From the NCBI GenBank assembly GCA_964446585.1, contig CAYUPI010000005.1, forward strand, positions 124,001 through 188,000: a stretch of 64,000 bases of DNA, in the 5' to 3' direction. The notes beneath the pieces were generated by a model, which worked only from the letters and a program-made list of their open reading frames with translations, was not told the DNA's origin and made no database searches. Origin of the DNA: CAYUPI01 sp964446585 (GTDB lineage: Bacteria > Verrucomicrobiota > Verrucomicrobiia > Limisphaerales > UBA8199). Of this stretch, positions 51,403-60,088 are shown one piece after another (the first letter of the stretch is position 1; every line of letters starts with the position of its first letter). Position numbers and translations under genes: made by a program.

Positions 51403-54400
51403 ATGATCGGTTACATCGTTAAGAAATTTATCGGATCGAAAAACGAGCGCGAGGTCAAACGCCTGCGCCCGCTCGTGGCGAAGATCAACGCCCTCGAATC
51501 CGAACTGCAACAGCTTCCCGATGAAGCGCTCCGCCAGAAAGCGGCCGCCTGGAAGGAAGAGTTGTCCAAAATCCAGGACAATGTGGAGCTGGCCCGGCGG
51601 CTGACCGAAATCCTGCCGGATGCCTTTGCGGTTGTGAAGAATGCCTGCCGCCGCCTCTGGGGCACGGAGATCATCGTGCGCGAGCATCCGCTCAAGTGGG
51701 AAATGGTCCCGTTCGATGTCCAGCTTATTGGCGGGTACGCGCTGCACTCTGGCAAGATTGCGGAAATGGCCACCGGCGAAGGCAAAACGCTGGTTGCGAC
51801 GCTGCCGGTCTATCTCAACGCGTTGACGGGTCGAGGGGTCCACGTCGTTACGGTGAACGATTACCTCGCCGCGCGCGACAGTGAATGGATGGGAGCGGTC
51901 TATAAGTTCCTTGGCCTGACGGTCGGCTGCATTCTGCACGATCAGCCGCCCAATGTCCGCCGCGAGCAGTACAATTGCGATATCACTTACGGCACCAATG
52001 CCGAGTTCGGGTTCGATTACTTGCGCGACAATGGCATGGCGTCGCGCAAGGAGGAACAGGTCCAGCGCGGCCATTATTACGCCATCGTGGACGAAGTGGA
52101 CTCGATCCTCATAGATGAAGCCCGAACCCCGCTCATCATCAGCGGTCCATCCGTGGTCACCTACGACGAACAATATGGGCTGTTCAAGCCACAGGTCCAA
52201 GCGATCTATCAGGCCCAGGAACGGCTGTGTAACCGTTTCCTTGCGGAGGCGGAACAGTTGCTGGCCAAGCTGAACCCCGAAGACGGTTCGAATGTGCAGG
52301 ATGCCCAGGCCATTGAGCGCGAAGCGGGCCTGCTGCTCTATCGAGTCAAGGTGGGCCAGCCCAAGTCGGCCGGATTACTCAAGGTGCTGGAAAATCCCGA
52401 GAACCTGCGCCTGATGAACCAGGCCGAGCTCCAGCTTCATGCGGATCAGAAGAAAGTCGAGCTCTATGCCGAGAAGGAACAGCTTTTCTTCGCGATCGAC
52501 GAAAAGAGTCACGAGGCCGACCTGACGGAAAAAGGGCGCAATTTTCTCAGCCCCAAAGACCCGGATGCCTTCATGTTGCCGGACCTGACCACCGCCTTGC
52601 ACGAAATCGATACCGGCGCGGAGGCCGATCCGCGCAAGCGGCTCGAGGCTAAAACCAAGGTGCAGCAGGAGTTCGAGACCAAGGCCCAGCGCATTCACGC
52701 GATCTCGCAATTGCTCAAGGCCTTTTGCCTCTATGAAAAGGACGTGCAATACGTCGTCCAGGATAACAAGGTCATCATCGTGGACGAAAACACGGGCCGG
52801 TTGATGACCGGCCGACGCTGGAGCGATGGCTTACACCAGGCTGTTGAAGCCAAGGAGGACGTCACCATCGAGCGGGAGACTCAGACCCTGGCGACCATCA
52901 CAATTCAAAATTATTTCCGCCTTTACCAAAAGCTGGCCGGCATGACCGGAACGGCGGAAACCGAAGCCTCCGAGTTTCTCGACATCTACAAGCTCGGCGT
53001 CCTGGTCATTCCGACCAACAAGCCCGTGGCTCGTTCCGATGCGAATGATTCGGTCTATAAGACCAAGCGCGAAAAATACGGCGCGGCATTGCGGGAGATC
53101 AAAGAAATCCACGGCAAAGGCCGGCCGATTCTCGTCGGCACAATTTCGGTGGAAGTCAGCGAGCATCTCTCACGCATGCTCAAGCGCGAAGGGATCATTC
53201 ACTCGGTGCTGAACGCCAAGTTCCACCAGCAGGAAGCCGAGATCGTCGCGCGCGCCGGCCAGCGCGGGGCCGTCACCATCGCCACGAACATGGCTGGACG
53301 CGGGACCGACATCAAACTGGGGCAGGGTGTGGCCGAGATCGGCGGCTTGCACGTTATGGGAACGGAGCGCCACGAAGCCCGGCGGATCGATCGGCAATTA
53401 CGCGGCCGTTGCGCCCGCCAGGGCGATCCCGGCTCCTCACATTTCTTTATTTCGCTCGAAGACGATCTGATGCGGTTGTTCGGCTCCGATCGCATCGTCA
53501 AGTACATGGAAAAAATGGGTCTGGAGGAAGACCAGGAGTTGGAACACCCGCTGCTGAACCGCTCGATTGGGCAGGCCCAAAAACGCGTCGAGCAGCACAA
53601 TTTCCAAATCCGAAAGCGCACGCTCGAATACGACGACGTGATGAATAAGCAGCGCGAAGTCGTCTATGGCTTCCGCAACGAAATCATTCACTCCCAGGAT
53701 GTTCGCGACCGGTTGATGGACATCATGGAGGAGGTCGTTATCCAGAAGGTCGAACAGTTCACCGCCGAGGCGGAAATAAGCGAATGGAAAGTCCGGGCGC
53801 TCTCGGACTGGGTGAACCTGAACTTTCCTCTGGGCATGCCCGAAGCCGAGATCATCAAGGCGGCGGAATCAGGCACCGAGGAACCGCTTCCCGATTCAAT
53901 CTATAACGGCTTCAGTGCGGCGCAGTTCGCGGCGTGCAACTTCATCTCCGACAGCGTGCGCAAGGCTTACGAGCTGAAGATCAGCTTCGAGAATCCGGAA
54001 GCGCTCAAGGAGGTGGAGCGTTACACCATCCTCACCGCGATTGACAAGTTGTGGCAGGAGCATCTCTACGAGATGGACAGCCTCCGTTACAGCATCGGCC
54101 TTCGGGCGCACGGTCAGCGCGATCCCCTCATCGAGTATAAGGCCGAGGCGTTCAAGATGTTCGAGGAGCTCATGGTCAACATCAAGACCGAGATTTGCCA
54201 TAACATCTTCCGCAGCGCCTCCAGCCTGAGAGCGTTCGAGAATTTCCTCCATAACATTCCGCAGCAGACGATGCATCAGTCCACCAGCGCGTTCGGTGGC
54301 ACGAGCACCGGCACGGATTCTGCCGCCTCGGCGCCGGGCGCTAAGGGAGCGCCCAAAGGCAGCGATATCGTCAGCGAAGCCGCCGCGGCCGTGGAAAAAG

Positions 54401-54495
54401 CCCGGCCTGTTCGCGCCGGTCCAAAAGTCGGCCGCAACGATCCTTGCCCGTGCAACAGCGGCAAGAAGTACAAACATTGCTGCGGCAAGAGTTAG
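51403..54495 (+). CDS. secA: Preprotein translocase ATPase SecA
   Basis: SecA drives Sec-dependent export at SecYEG. The 1030-residue protein contains NBD1 with Walker A MATGEGKTLVATLP and Walker B VDEVDSILIDEARTPLIISG, and the preprotein-crosslinking domain with IVDENTGRLMTGRRWSDGLHQAVEAKE. It also has NBD2 (AGMTGTAETEASEF, VTIATNMAGRGTDIKLG, GLHVMGTERHEARRIDRQLRGRCARQGDPGSS), the helical wing/scaffold, and the C-terminal zinc-binding SEC-C motif (GRNDPCPCNSGKKYKHCCG). It is longer than E. coli SecA through an insertion after the DEAR motif, as in other members of this phylum. Confidence 0.97.
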   Translation: MIGYIVKKFIGSKNEREVKRLRPLVAKINALESELQQLPDEALRQKAAAWKEELSKIQDNVELARRLTEILPDAFAVVKNACRRLWGTEIIVREHPLKWEMVPFDVQLIGGYALHSGKIAEMATGEGKTLVATLPVYLNALTGRGVHVVTVNDYLAARDSEWMGAVYKFLGLTVGCILHDQPPNVRREQYNCDITYGTNAEFGFDYLRDNGMASRKEEQVQRGHYYAIVDEVDSILIDEARTPLIISGPSVVTYDEQYGLFKPQVQAIYQAQERLCNRFLAEAEQLLAKLNPEDGSNVQDAQAIEREAGLLLYRVKVGQPKSAGLLKVLENPENLRLMNQAELQLHADQKKVELYAEKEQLFFAIDEKSHEADLTEKGRNFLSPKDPDAFMLPDLTTALHEIDTGAEADPRKRLEAKTKVQQEFETKAQRIHAISQLLKAFCLYEKDVQYVVQDNKVIIVDENTGRLMTGRRWSDGLHQAVEAKEDVTIERETQTLATITIQNYFRLYQKLAGMTGTAETEASEFLDIYKLGVLVIPTNKPVARSDANDSVYKTKREKYGAALREIKEIHGKGRPILVGTISVEVSEHLSRMLKREGIIHSVLNAKFHQQEAEIVARAGQRGAVTIATNMAGRGTDIKLGQGVAEIGGLHVMGTERHEARRIDRQLRGRCARQGDPGSSHFFISLEDDLMRLFGSDRIVKYMEKMGLEEDQELEHPLLNRSIGQAQKRVEQHNFQIRKRTLEYDDVMNKQREVVYGFRNEIIHSQDVRDRLMDIMEEVVIQKVEQFTAEAEISEWKVRALSDWVNLNFPLGMPEAEIIKAAESGTEEPLPDSIYNGFSAAQFAACNFISDSVRKAYELKISFENPEALKEVERYTILTAIDKLWQEHLYEMDSLRYSIGLRAHGQRDPLIEYKAEAFKMFEELMVNIKTEICHNIFRSASSLRAFENFLHNIPQQTMHQSTSAFGGTSTGTDSAASAPGAKGAPKGSDIVSEAAAAVEKARPVRAGPKVGRNDPCPCNSGKKYKHCCGKS

Positions 54496-54505
54496 AATTT
54501 GAGAA

Positions 54506-54742
54506 TTAATCCAAGGTCCGCACGCAGCAGATTTCATCCTCCCGCAAAGGTTGGAGAGCGGATTCCGGGACGGTGATGACGGTCAAGGTCTCGCCGATAG
54601 CGTTGAAAACCTCGGCGCTGTAGCCCTCCTCGCCATCGCGGGCGGTGTGATGCTCAACCAACTTGACAATGTCGCCGCGCCTCAACCGTACCTCCGGCAG
54701 ATCGCGCGTCAGCGCCGCGTCTTTGTAAAGTTCGAACTTCAT
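54506..54742 (-). CDS. DUF4926 domain protein
   Basis: The 78-residue protein matches the small DUF4926 type: MKFELYKDAALTRDLPEVRLRRGDIVKLVEHH, then EEGYSAEVFNAIGETLTVITVPESAL. These SH3-like barrels are of unknown function and are often near toxin-antitoxin genes. The start is the ATG at 54742; the longer upstream frame is antisense sequence. It converges with secA by 10 bases. Confidence 0.8.
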   Translation of the reverse strand: MKFELYKDAALTRDLPEVRLRRGDIVKLVEHHTARDGEEGYSAEVFNAIGETLTVITVPESALQPLREDEICCVRTLD

Positions 54743-54789
54743 CTGGCCCTTCGTTTGTCTGGCAGCAAGGCAGCGAATTGGAGACTGCA

Positions 54790-56421
54790 TCAAGCCAAAT
54801 GGACATTCCCGCACAGATGTACTTCTAATCCCAGTTCCGCCATCATGGCGGCTTTGATTCGGCAGGCGCGGTGGGCCTGTCTCTCGGTCGGAGCATAGAC
54901 GACCTGGATGTGATTGGACTTGTGCCGGGCCATCATTTGGTCGCGCGTGATGCCATCGAGCACTGCGTGCATGATTGGCCATTGGGGCGTCGTCTCGCGC
55001 CAGCGCCGCTCAGTCTCCTTCCCGGGCAGTTTGACGACTTCCGCCACGCCCAGATCGCAGTTCAGTCGGCCATCCATGATGAAGACGCGGCTCCACACGA
55101 TGTGACCGGGCTTGGAAATGCCTTTGACGGTGCCGCCGCCGAGCCGGAAATACATCGGCGGCTGCCGCTCACTAACGGCGCCTCGATAGCCTCCGATAAA
55201 ATGTGCTGGCGGTGCAGCGCCTGAAATCAGAAAGACCCAGACATAATCGTTCACGCCATCGCCGCGATAGTGCTGCCCCCAGCGCAGGTCGTGCAATGTA
55301 TTTTCAGGCGGGAACCCCAACTGCCGCCAAAGGCGGTAGGTGACCAGTCCATCAAGGCCGGCGCATTCATCGACCTCATTGAAATGGGGCAGGGCCTCGC
55401 CCGCAAAGAGCACACGGCCGGAGCCAGCAGCAGTCACGGGCGGACGGTCCACATTATTGAGCAAGCCCTCAACAAGGTCGCTGGCCGGAGCGAGATCTTT
55501 AAGCCCTTGCTGATACTGAATGCCGATCGCGGCACAGCCGAATTCGTCCGCCAGGCGCAGTGCGGCGACGTACATTTTGCACTGCTGCAAAGTCTGGGTT
55601 TCGGTCAACTCGGTTTCCTCATCATGGCCCCAGCGGAAGGTCATCCCCTTTCGCTGCAACCAAGTCAGAACTTTACGCGATTCAGCGTCGCTGACTTGCT
55701 GCATCGCGGCATAAAGCGTGGACTGGCTGAGGCGTTCTTTGAATAGCCCGGTTGGGTGCAGCAACTCATCGGGAATGATTGCGTTGAACATTCCCATACA
55801 GCCTTCGTCGAAGACACCCAGGATGGCTTTTTGCTGCTTGAGTTGTCGCGCCGCGCGTTTGCCCAGCAGTTCGTCGGCGGCCGGCAGCTTGAGCAAACGC
55901 AAATCCTTCACATGGCTTTGATCGTGAGCGACTGCGCCATCGGCGAGCCACCGGCGCAGGCCATCGCGGAAGAAGTGGTCGCTGAAATCGTCACTCCACA
56001 AGGTGCTGTAACGGATGCCGGCCTTGGTCATTGAACCATTCAGATTCAACATGCCCACCAGGCCCGGCCAGGTGCCGCTCCAATTGGCTACGGTCAAAAT
56101 CGGCCCGCGATGGGTGAACAACCCGGCAAGGACATGATGGCTGTACTGCCAGACACATTCGGCGACAATCAGTGGCGCACTAGGATCGAGCACTCGAAAA
56201 ACCTGCATTCCCATCCTCTGCGAATCGATGAACCCATGCTTCTTGTTCTTATCGAATGGGTGCGCCCGCACCACCGTCCAGCCTTCGCTCCGCACAGCCT
56301 TTGATAATACGGCCTCCATCCTGGCCTGCTCAGGCCAGCATTTCTGGTTGGCGGAGAGGCGGAGGTCGCCGCTGGACATCAAATAAACGTGCCTGGGCCT
56401 AAGAGTGGTCCGCGCAATCAT
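54790..56421 (-). CDS. L-fucose/L-arabinose isomerase-fold protein
   Basis: The 543-residue cytoplasmic protein resembles the FucI/AraA-like family. Features include CVWQYSHHVLAGLFTHRGPILTVANWSGTWPGLVGMLNLNGSM in the N-terminal fold, EGCMGMFNAIIPDELLH (the Glu region used for metal binding in FucI), HFNEVDECAGLDGL (Glu/Asp), and a late His in RHKSNHIQVVY. Actual substrate is unknown; family members act on sugars, but divergent ones may not. It lies 99 bases after the Gfo/Idh/MocA gene on the same strand and probably belongs to the same catabolic unit. Confidence 0.72.
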   Translation of the reverse strand: MIARTTLRPRHVYLMSSGDLRLSANQKCWPEQARMEAVLSKAVRSEGWTVVRAHPFDKNKKHGFIDSQRMGMQVFRVLDPSAPLIVAECVWQYSHHVLAGLFTHRGPILTVANWSGTWPGLVGMLNLNGSMTKAGIRYSTLWSDDFSDHFFRDGLRRWLADGAVAHDQSHVKDLRLLKLPAADELLGKRAARQLKQQKAILGVFDEGCMGMFNAIIPDELLHPTGLFKERLSQSTLYAAMQQVSDAESRKVLTWLQRKGMTFRWGHDEETELTETQTLQQCKMYVAALRLADEFGCAAIGIQYQQGLKDLAPASDLVEGLLNNVDRPPVTAAGSGRVLFAGEALPHFNEVDECAGLDGLVTYRLWRQLGFPPENTLHDLRWGQHYRGDGVNDYVWVFLISGAAPPAHFIGGYRGAVSERQPPMYFRLGGGTVKGISKPGHIVWSRVFIMDGRLNCDLGVAEVVKLPGKETERRWRETTPQWPIMHAVLDGITRDQMMARHKSNHIQVVYAPTERQAHRACRIKAAMMAELGLEVHLCGNVHLA

Positions 56422-56520
56422 GGCTTTATCAGTGTTTCCCCGATTGTTTAGCCAGTCTCGCGAGTAGTCGTCGGCGAACTGAGGCGTCAGTCAGGGCAGG
56501 GACGCCAGTACCGGCGCAGG

Positions 56521-58008
56521 TCAAACTTCCTCCGGCACGACGAACGGCGCGCGGTATTCCCGCGTCAACAGTCGGTTCGCCCCGGCATGCTTCAGGAACG
56601 TCTCGGTTTTCGGATCCATGTTCAAGACCTGTCCCAACGTGGCGGGCGATTTTCGGAGGTCCACCTGATTCACCGCAAGGTGCTCCTCCATCCGGCCCAA
56701 CATCTCGGATAGCTCGCTGTTATCTTTGATCGCATCCTTAATTTCTTCGGGCGAATGCTTTTGACCAAGGCGATAGGAAACATTAGCCGTGTGGCAGAGC
56801 GCGCTCGAAAGATGGCCTTCAAGGATGTCAGCCTTTAGATCGGTGTGCTTCCGGCTGCGGACAGCATCGATGAAATTTGCAAAATGACTGGAGCCGCCGC
56901 GGAAGTTCTTGATCACATTGCCATCTTTATCGTGGATGGTCGCGCTGTTATAGCTTGGAATCACCATCATGCCCCCTTCACAGTCCGTCACGATACCGAT
57001 GCTGGCGCCGTGGTATTCGTCCATCTTTCCTGACCCGTGGGCGGAAGGCAATCCACGCACTTCATAGACCAGGGGCGAAGGTTTGTAATCGTGAAATACG
57101 ATCATCGTGTTGGGTGTCGTGCCATCATCCTCGTATCCGAGCCGGCCGCCAATGCTCAGGACCCGCGGAGAAAGCTCGTTCACCCCCAGCACCCAGCGGG
57201 CGACGTCCATCTCGTGAATACCCTGGTTGCCCAGGTCGCCGTTGCCGGTGGGCCACACCCAGTGCCAATCGTAGTGGAGCCGCTGGCGCATGAGCGGTTC
57301 CTTCGGCGCCGGTCCGCACCACAAATCGTAATCGATGGAGGGCGGAACGGGCTGCGGGCCTGAGACTTTGCCGATGCTGGGCCGGCGTTTGTAGCAAAGA
57401 CCGCGTGTTCGCAGGATTTTTCCGATGTGGCCTTCGCGCACCCACGCAATTGCCTCGGCGATTCCACTGCTGGACCGCGACTGGGTGCCGGCCTGGACGA
57501 TACGATCATATTTTCGCGCCGCCCTGACAAGCTGCCGGCCTTCCCACACATTGTGCGAGACTGGCTTTTCCACGTAAACGTCTTTTCCCGCCTGCACGGC
57601 CCAGATCGAGCCCAAGGAGTGCCAGTGGTTGGGTGTCGCGAAAGTCACGACGTCGATATCCTTGTTTTCGAGCAGCTTTCGAATATCGGTGTAGCCCTCG
57701 ACCTTCTCGCCATTCGTTTTGCACTTGTCCAGCTCCCGATCCAGAACCTTGCGATCGACATCGCACAGCGCGACCAGGCGCGTGCCTTTGATCCGGCTCA
57801 AATCTTCGAGATGGCTGCGGCCTCGCCCGTTGAAGCCTGCGACGGCGTAACGGATCTCGCTGTTGGCGCCGATGACGCGGGTGACAGCGGATGCCGAGGC
57901 GGTCACTAGCCGGCCATTCTCTGCGGCCAGCGCCGGGAACAGGCTGAAGGAGGTGGTTGAAACGAGTGTAGTTTTAAGAAAACTGCGGCGATTAAGTTTG
58001 CTTTTCAT
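56521..58008 (-). CDS. Exported Gfo/Idh/MocA-family oxidoreductase
   Basis: The 495-residue protein has a Tat-type signal (NRRSFLKTTLVSTTSFSLFPALA). The NAD(P)-binding Rossmann domain follows (IRYAVAGFNGRGRSHLEDL, LVALCDVDRKVLDREL), with TPNHWHSLGSIWAVQAGKDVYVEKPVSHNVWEG containing the catalytic EKP. The C-terminal dimerisation domain includes DWHWVWPTGNGDLGNQGIHEMDVARWVLG. Substrates of this large sugar-oxidoreductase branch are mostly unknown. It is downstream of a PmoA-like gene, a frequent pairing in Planctomycetes and Verrucomicrobia. Confidence 0.9.
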   Translation of the reverse strand: MKSKLNRRSFLKTTLVSTTSFSLFPALAAENGRLVTASASAVTRVIGANSEIRYAVAGFNGRGRSHLEDLSRIKGTRLVALCDVDRKVLDRELDKCKTNGEKVEGYTDIRKLLENKDIDVVTFATPNHWHSLGSIWAVQAGKDVYVEKPVSHNVWEGRQLVRAARKYDRIVQAGTQSRSSSGIAEAIAWVREGHIGKILRTRGLCYKRRPSIGKVSGPQPVPPSIDYDLWCGPAPKEPLMRQRLHYDWHWVWPTGNGDLGNQGIHEMDVARWVLGVNELSPRVLSIGGRLGYEDDGTTPNTMIVFHDYKPSPLVYEVRGLPSAHGSGKMDEYHGASIGIVTDCEGGMMVIPSYNSATIHDKDGNVIKNFRGGSSHFANFIDAVRSRKHTDLKADILEGHLSSALCHTANVSYRLGQKHSPEEIKDAIKDNSELSEMLGRMEEHLAVNQVDLRKSPATLGQVLNMDPKTETFLKHAGANRLLTREYRAPFVVPEEV

Positions 58009-58104
58009 AGGTTTCGTGGCGAAACGGACATGGCTGAAGCAGCGCCCGCCGAGCCGTTCCCTGTTTGACCCAATTAACTCAATTGACTCATTTATCGGCT
58101 CAAT

Positions 58105-58152
58105 GATTCAACGGTTCAACGGTTCAACGATTCAACGATTCGACGATTCAAC
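58105..58152. repeat. Octamer microrepeat (ATTCAACG) at a gene end
   Basis: Six tandem 8-base units of the form (A/G)TTCAACG, one with a single change. On the minus strand the repeat encodes VESSNR and the TGA stop of the PmoA-like gene. Confidence 0.92.
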
Positions 58153-59127
58153 GTATGCCTTATATTTTTCCGCGACTTTGGCCTGCTGCTCGTCACCTTC
58201 GTGCAAATAAAAGCGGTAGCGGAACGTGACGCTTTTGCCGGCGGCCACAGTGAGGTTCCCGGCCGCCTTATCGGGCAGTTTTTCGAAATCATGTTTTCCG
58301 AAGGGATTGGCGGCAAACAAACCATAATCACGAACGTGCCACCAGGTCGGATGCCGTGGGTTTTGGGGATGGTCGAAGATGGCTACACCCACGGTCTTAC
58401 CATCCACCGGGCCAAAATAATCGCACCAGTCGGCTTGTTTGCCCCAGGTTTCCTCATCCCGAACACCGTTGCTGTTGACAATGTGACCGTGGCCGACCTT
58501 GCCTTTGAGGCGCATCGTTTCGGCCAGGCGCATGGCCATCGTGCCTTCCTTCGTGTCGCCAAAAGTCAGCTCCCCGTTGGCGGCGTGCAGTGTGATTTCG
58601 AAATCGAACATGCGATCATGGTCGCTCCCGGTATTGTAGATCCGCAGGTTCCGTTCATCGGTGCAAATGACTTTGTCATCCGCGGCAACCCATTTGTTGC
58701 GCGACTGGATAATGCCGGATGCTTTGCCGGACTGAATGGTTGAGAAACTGTCGTGCACGATCTTGCCGAACGCTTTGTCCTCCGACCAAAAATCCTGGCC
58801 GTTCACCGAACCGTGGGCGAACCAAAGCGAGCGGTGGTGCTTATGGTCATGGGAATCTTCGGGAGTGTCCTTCATTGGCCAATTCCGCGTCATGGCCGCC
58901 GCTCCCGGACCGATGAGAGGGTAACAATAGGGCCGCGGCACGTTGGCGAAGTAGTACTCGGTAAAAAGCTGGCCGTTGATCTCGACACGCAGCCGGTCGG
59001 TTAGTTGCGTGATTATGACGCCTTCGGCGCTGGCGGTCGATGGGGCTTGAGCGGCCCGAACCGTCGCTGTCAGACTCGCCATCAGAAGGGTGCTGGCGGT
59101 GAACTTGGCGGTAGATAGACGAAGCAT
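58132..59127 (-). CDS. PmoA-like (DUF6807) exported protein
   Basis: The 331-residue product has a signal peptide (MLRLSTAKFTASTLLMASLTATVRAAQ) and one beta-rich domain typical of the family named PmoA in methanotrophs but mostly of unknown function. Conserved pieces are YYFANVPRPYCYPLIGPG, WPMKDTPEDSHDHKHHRSLWFAHGSVNGQDFW, TWGKQADWCDYFGPVDGKTVGVAIFDHPQNPRHP and WHVRDYGLFAANPFG. The His cluster DHKHHRS suggests metal or substrate binding. The start at 59127 is preferred to 59256, whose extension is the tRNA-remnant sequence. The C-terminus is repeat-derived. Confidence 0.85.
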   Translation of the reverse strand: MLRLSTAKFTASTLLMASLTATVRAAQAPSTASAEGVIITQLTDRLRVEINGQLFTEYYFANVPRPYCYPLIGPGAAAMTRNWPMKDTPEDSHDHKHHRSLWFAHGSVNGQDFWSEDKAFGKIVHDSFSTIQSGKASGIIQSRNKWVAADDKVICTDERNLRIYNTGSDHDRMFDFEITLHAANGELTFGDTKEGTMAMRLAETMRLKGKVGHGHIVNSNGVRDEETWGKQADWCDYFGPVDGKTVGVAIFDHPQNPRHPTWWHVRDYGLFAANPFGKHDFEKLPDKAAGNLTVAAGKSVTFRYRFYLHEGDEQQAKVAEKYKAYVESSNR

Positions 59128-59201
59128 GACCAACTGACTTTGAGGAGCGCGCTGCTGGCCGTCAACCTCAAAAAGAAAGGCGGAAAGGTTTCGAAATTTC
59201 T

Positions 59202-59254
59202 GATGGTGGAGCCGAGCGGGCTCGGACCCCTGACCTCCTGAATGCCATTCAGGC
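59202..59254 (-). pseudogene. Partial 3'-half copy of tRNA-Ala(GGC)
   Basis: The 53-base stretch matches the intact tRNA-Ala at 59894-59946 at 50 positions, from just 3' of CCA through the T arm, variable region and anticodon stem-loop (including GGC). It then ends abruptly. The three changes fall in the T arm and would break its loop, so it is not functional. It resembles the att duplicate left by integration into a tRNA gene. Confidence 0.9.
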
Positions 59255-59402
59255 AAATGTTTCTTGACTGCCCCGTTTCTGTAAACGATTACGCCGCATT
59301 CGTCTGACTCCGTCCCTTAATGTCTTTGCCGTCTGGGTGCGCCGGACCTCTGACTTGCCCTTCAGGGGGCTCTCCGCGACTCCGACTGCGTGCGGAGACG
59401 TC

Positions 59403-59615
59403 TCAGCGGAGCTTGCGAAATTCTTCCTCGCTAATTCCTATTTGCTTAAGGATTTCGCGGTAAAGCCAGCCACCAATTTCGGTGCCGGGATGGACCGGTA
59501 TTGTCGTAGCCCGGCCGTCCGGGTGCTGCCAACGCGAGTGGCTGCCTTTCTGGCGGGTGCGCACGAACCCGAGCTTCTCCGCAGCGCGCATCAACTCCTT
59601 CGCCTTAGCAGGCAT
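59403..59615 (-). CDS. hicA: HicA-family toxin (mRNA interferase)
   Basis: The 70-residue protein shows the HicA dsRNA-binding-like fold: MPAKAKELMRAAEKLGFVRTRQKGSHSRWQHPDGRATTIPVHPGTEI. The catalytic His lies in GSHSRW, and LYREILKQIGIS is the closing helix. HicA cleaves mRNA when not bound by HicB. The gene follows hicB with an 11-base overlap. The pair is enclosed by the intact tRNA-Ala and its 3'-half copy. Confidence 0.92.
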   Translation of the reverse strand: MPAKAKELMRAAEKLGFVRTRQKGSHSRWQHPDGRATTIPVHPGTEIGGWLYREILKQIGISEEEFRKLR

Positions 59616-59826
59616 GCGCGATCGTGAGCTGCACGTCGTTCGGAAGCGGCTTGCCGCTTTCGGCGTATTCCTCTACGATCATGTCGAAGACGTTCTGAAG
59701 TTCCTTTTGCGCCTCCTCCAACGTGGCTCCAATTGCATGACAACCATTGATGGCCGGAACGTAGGCGACGAAGCTGCCGTTGTCATCCCGCCGGCAAACG
59801 ACTTGGTAATCGAACAGCGTCTTCAC
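59605..59826 (-). CDS. hicB: HicB-family antitoxin (short form)
   Basis: The 73-residue protein is a short HicB with only the partial RNase-H-like domain (YQVVCRRDDNGSFVAYVPAINGCHAIGATLEEAQKELQNVF) and no DNA-binding tail, so autoregulation may be weak or absent. The GTG at 59826 gives the usual family start (KTLFDYQVV). The open frame further upstream runs through tRNA sequence and was rejected. The order hicB-hicA is the reverse of the more common order. Confidence 0.88.
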   Translation of the reverse strand: MKTLFDYQVVCRRDDNGSFVAYVPAINGCHAIGATLEEAQKELQNVFDMIVEEYAESGKPLPNDVQLTIAHAC

Positions 59827-59894
59827 TGTGAAAAGCTTACCCCACGCGGCTCCTGGATGAAAGTCAATTTCCTCAATCGGACGCTCTGAATGGA

Positions 59895-59970
59895 TGGTGG
59901 AGCCGAGGGGGTTCGAACCCCTGACCTCCTGAATGCCATTCAGGCGCTCTACCAACTGAGCTACGACCCC
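59895..59970 (-). tRNA. tRNA-Ala (GGC anticodon)
   Basis: A complete 76-base tRNA with encoded CCA. The acceptor stem GGGGTCG/CGGCTCC contains the G3-U70 pair that identifies alanine tRNAs. The D arm is GCTCAGTTGGTAGAGC, the anticodon arm CCTGA-ATGGCAT-TCAGG gives anticodon GGC, and the T arm is AGGGGTTCGAACCCCCT. It is upstream of hicBA on the same strand. Confidence 0.97.
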
Positions 59971-60040
59971 ATCCGGAGCGATGCCAATCTAATTTGGAGC
60001 CGCGACGTGTGTCAAAGAGATTCTCTTCCGGAAGGAACTC

Positions 60041-60077
60041 TGAACTTTGAACTTTGAACTTCGGACCTTGAACTTTA
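60041..60077. repeat. Heptamer microrepeat (TGAACTT)
   Basis: About five imperfect copies of TGAACTT/GACCTTG precede the glycosyltransferase gene. This is a third unit sequence in the same class of 7-8 base intergenic tandem repeats seen elsewhere in the window. Confidence 0.85.
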
Positions 60078-60088
60078 GTTTCTGGCGC

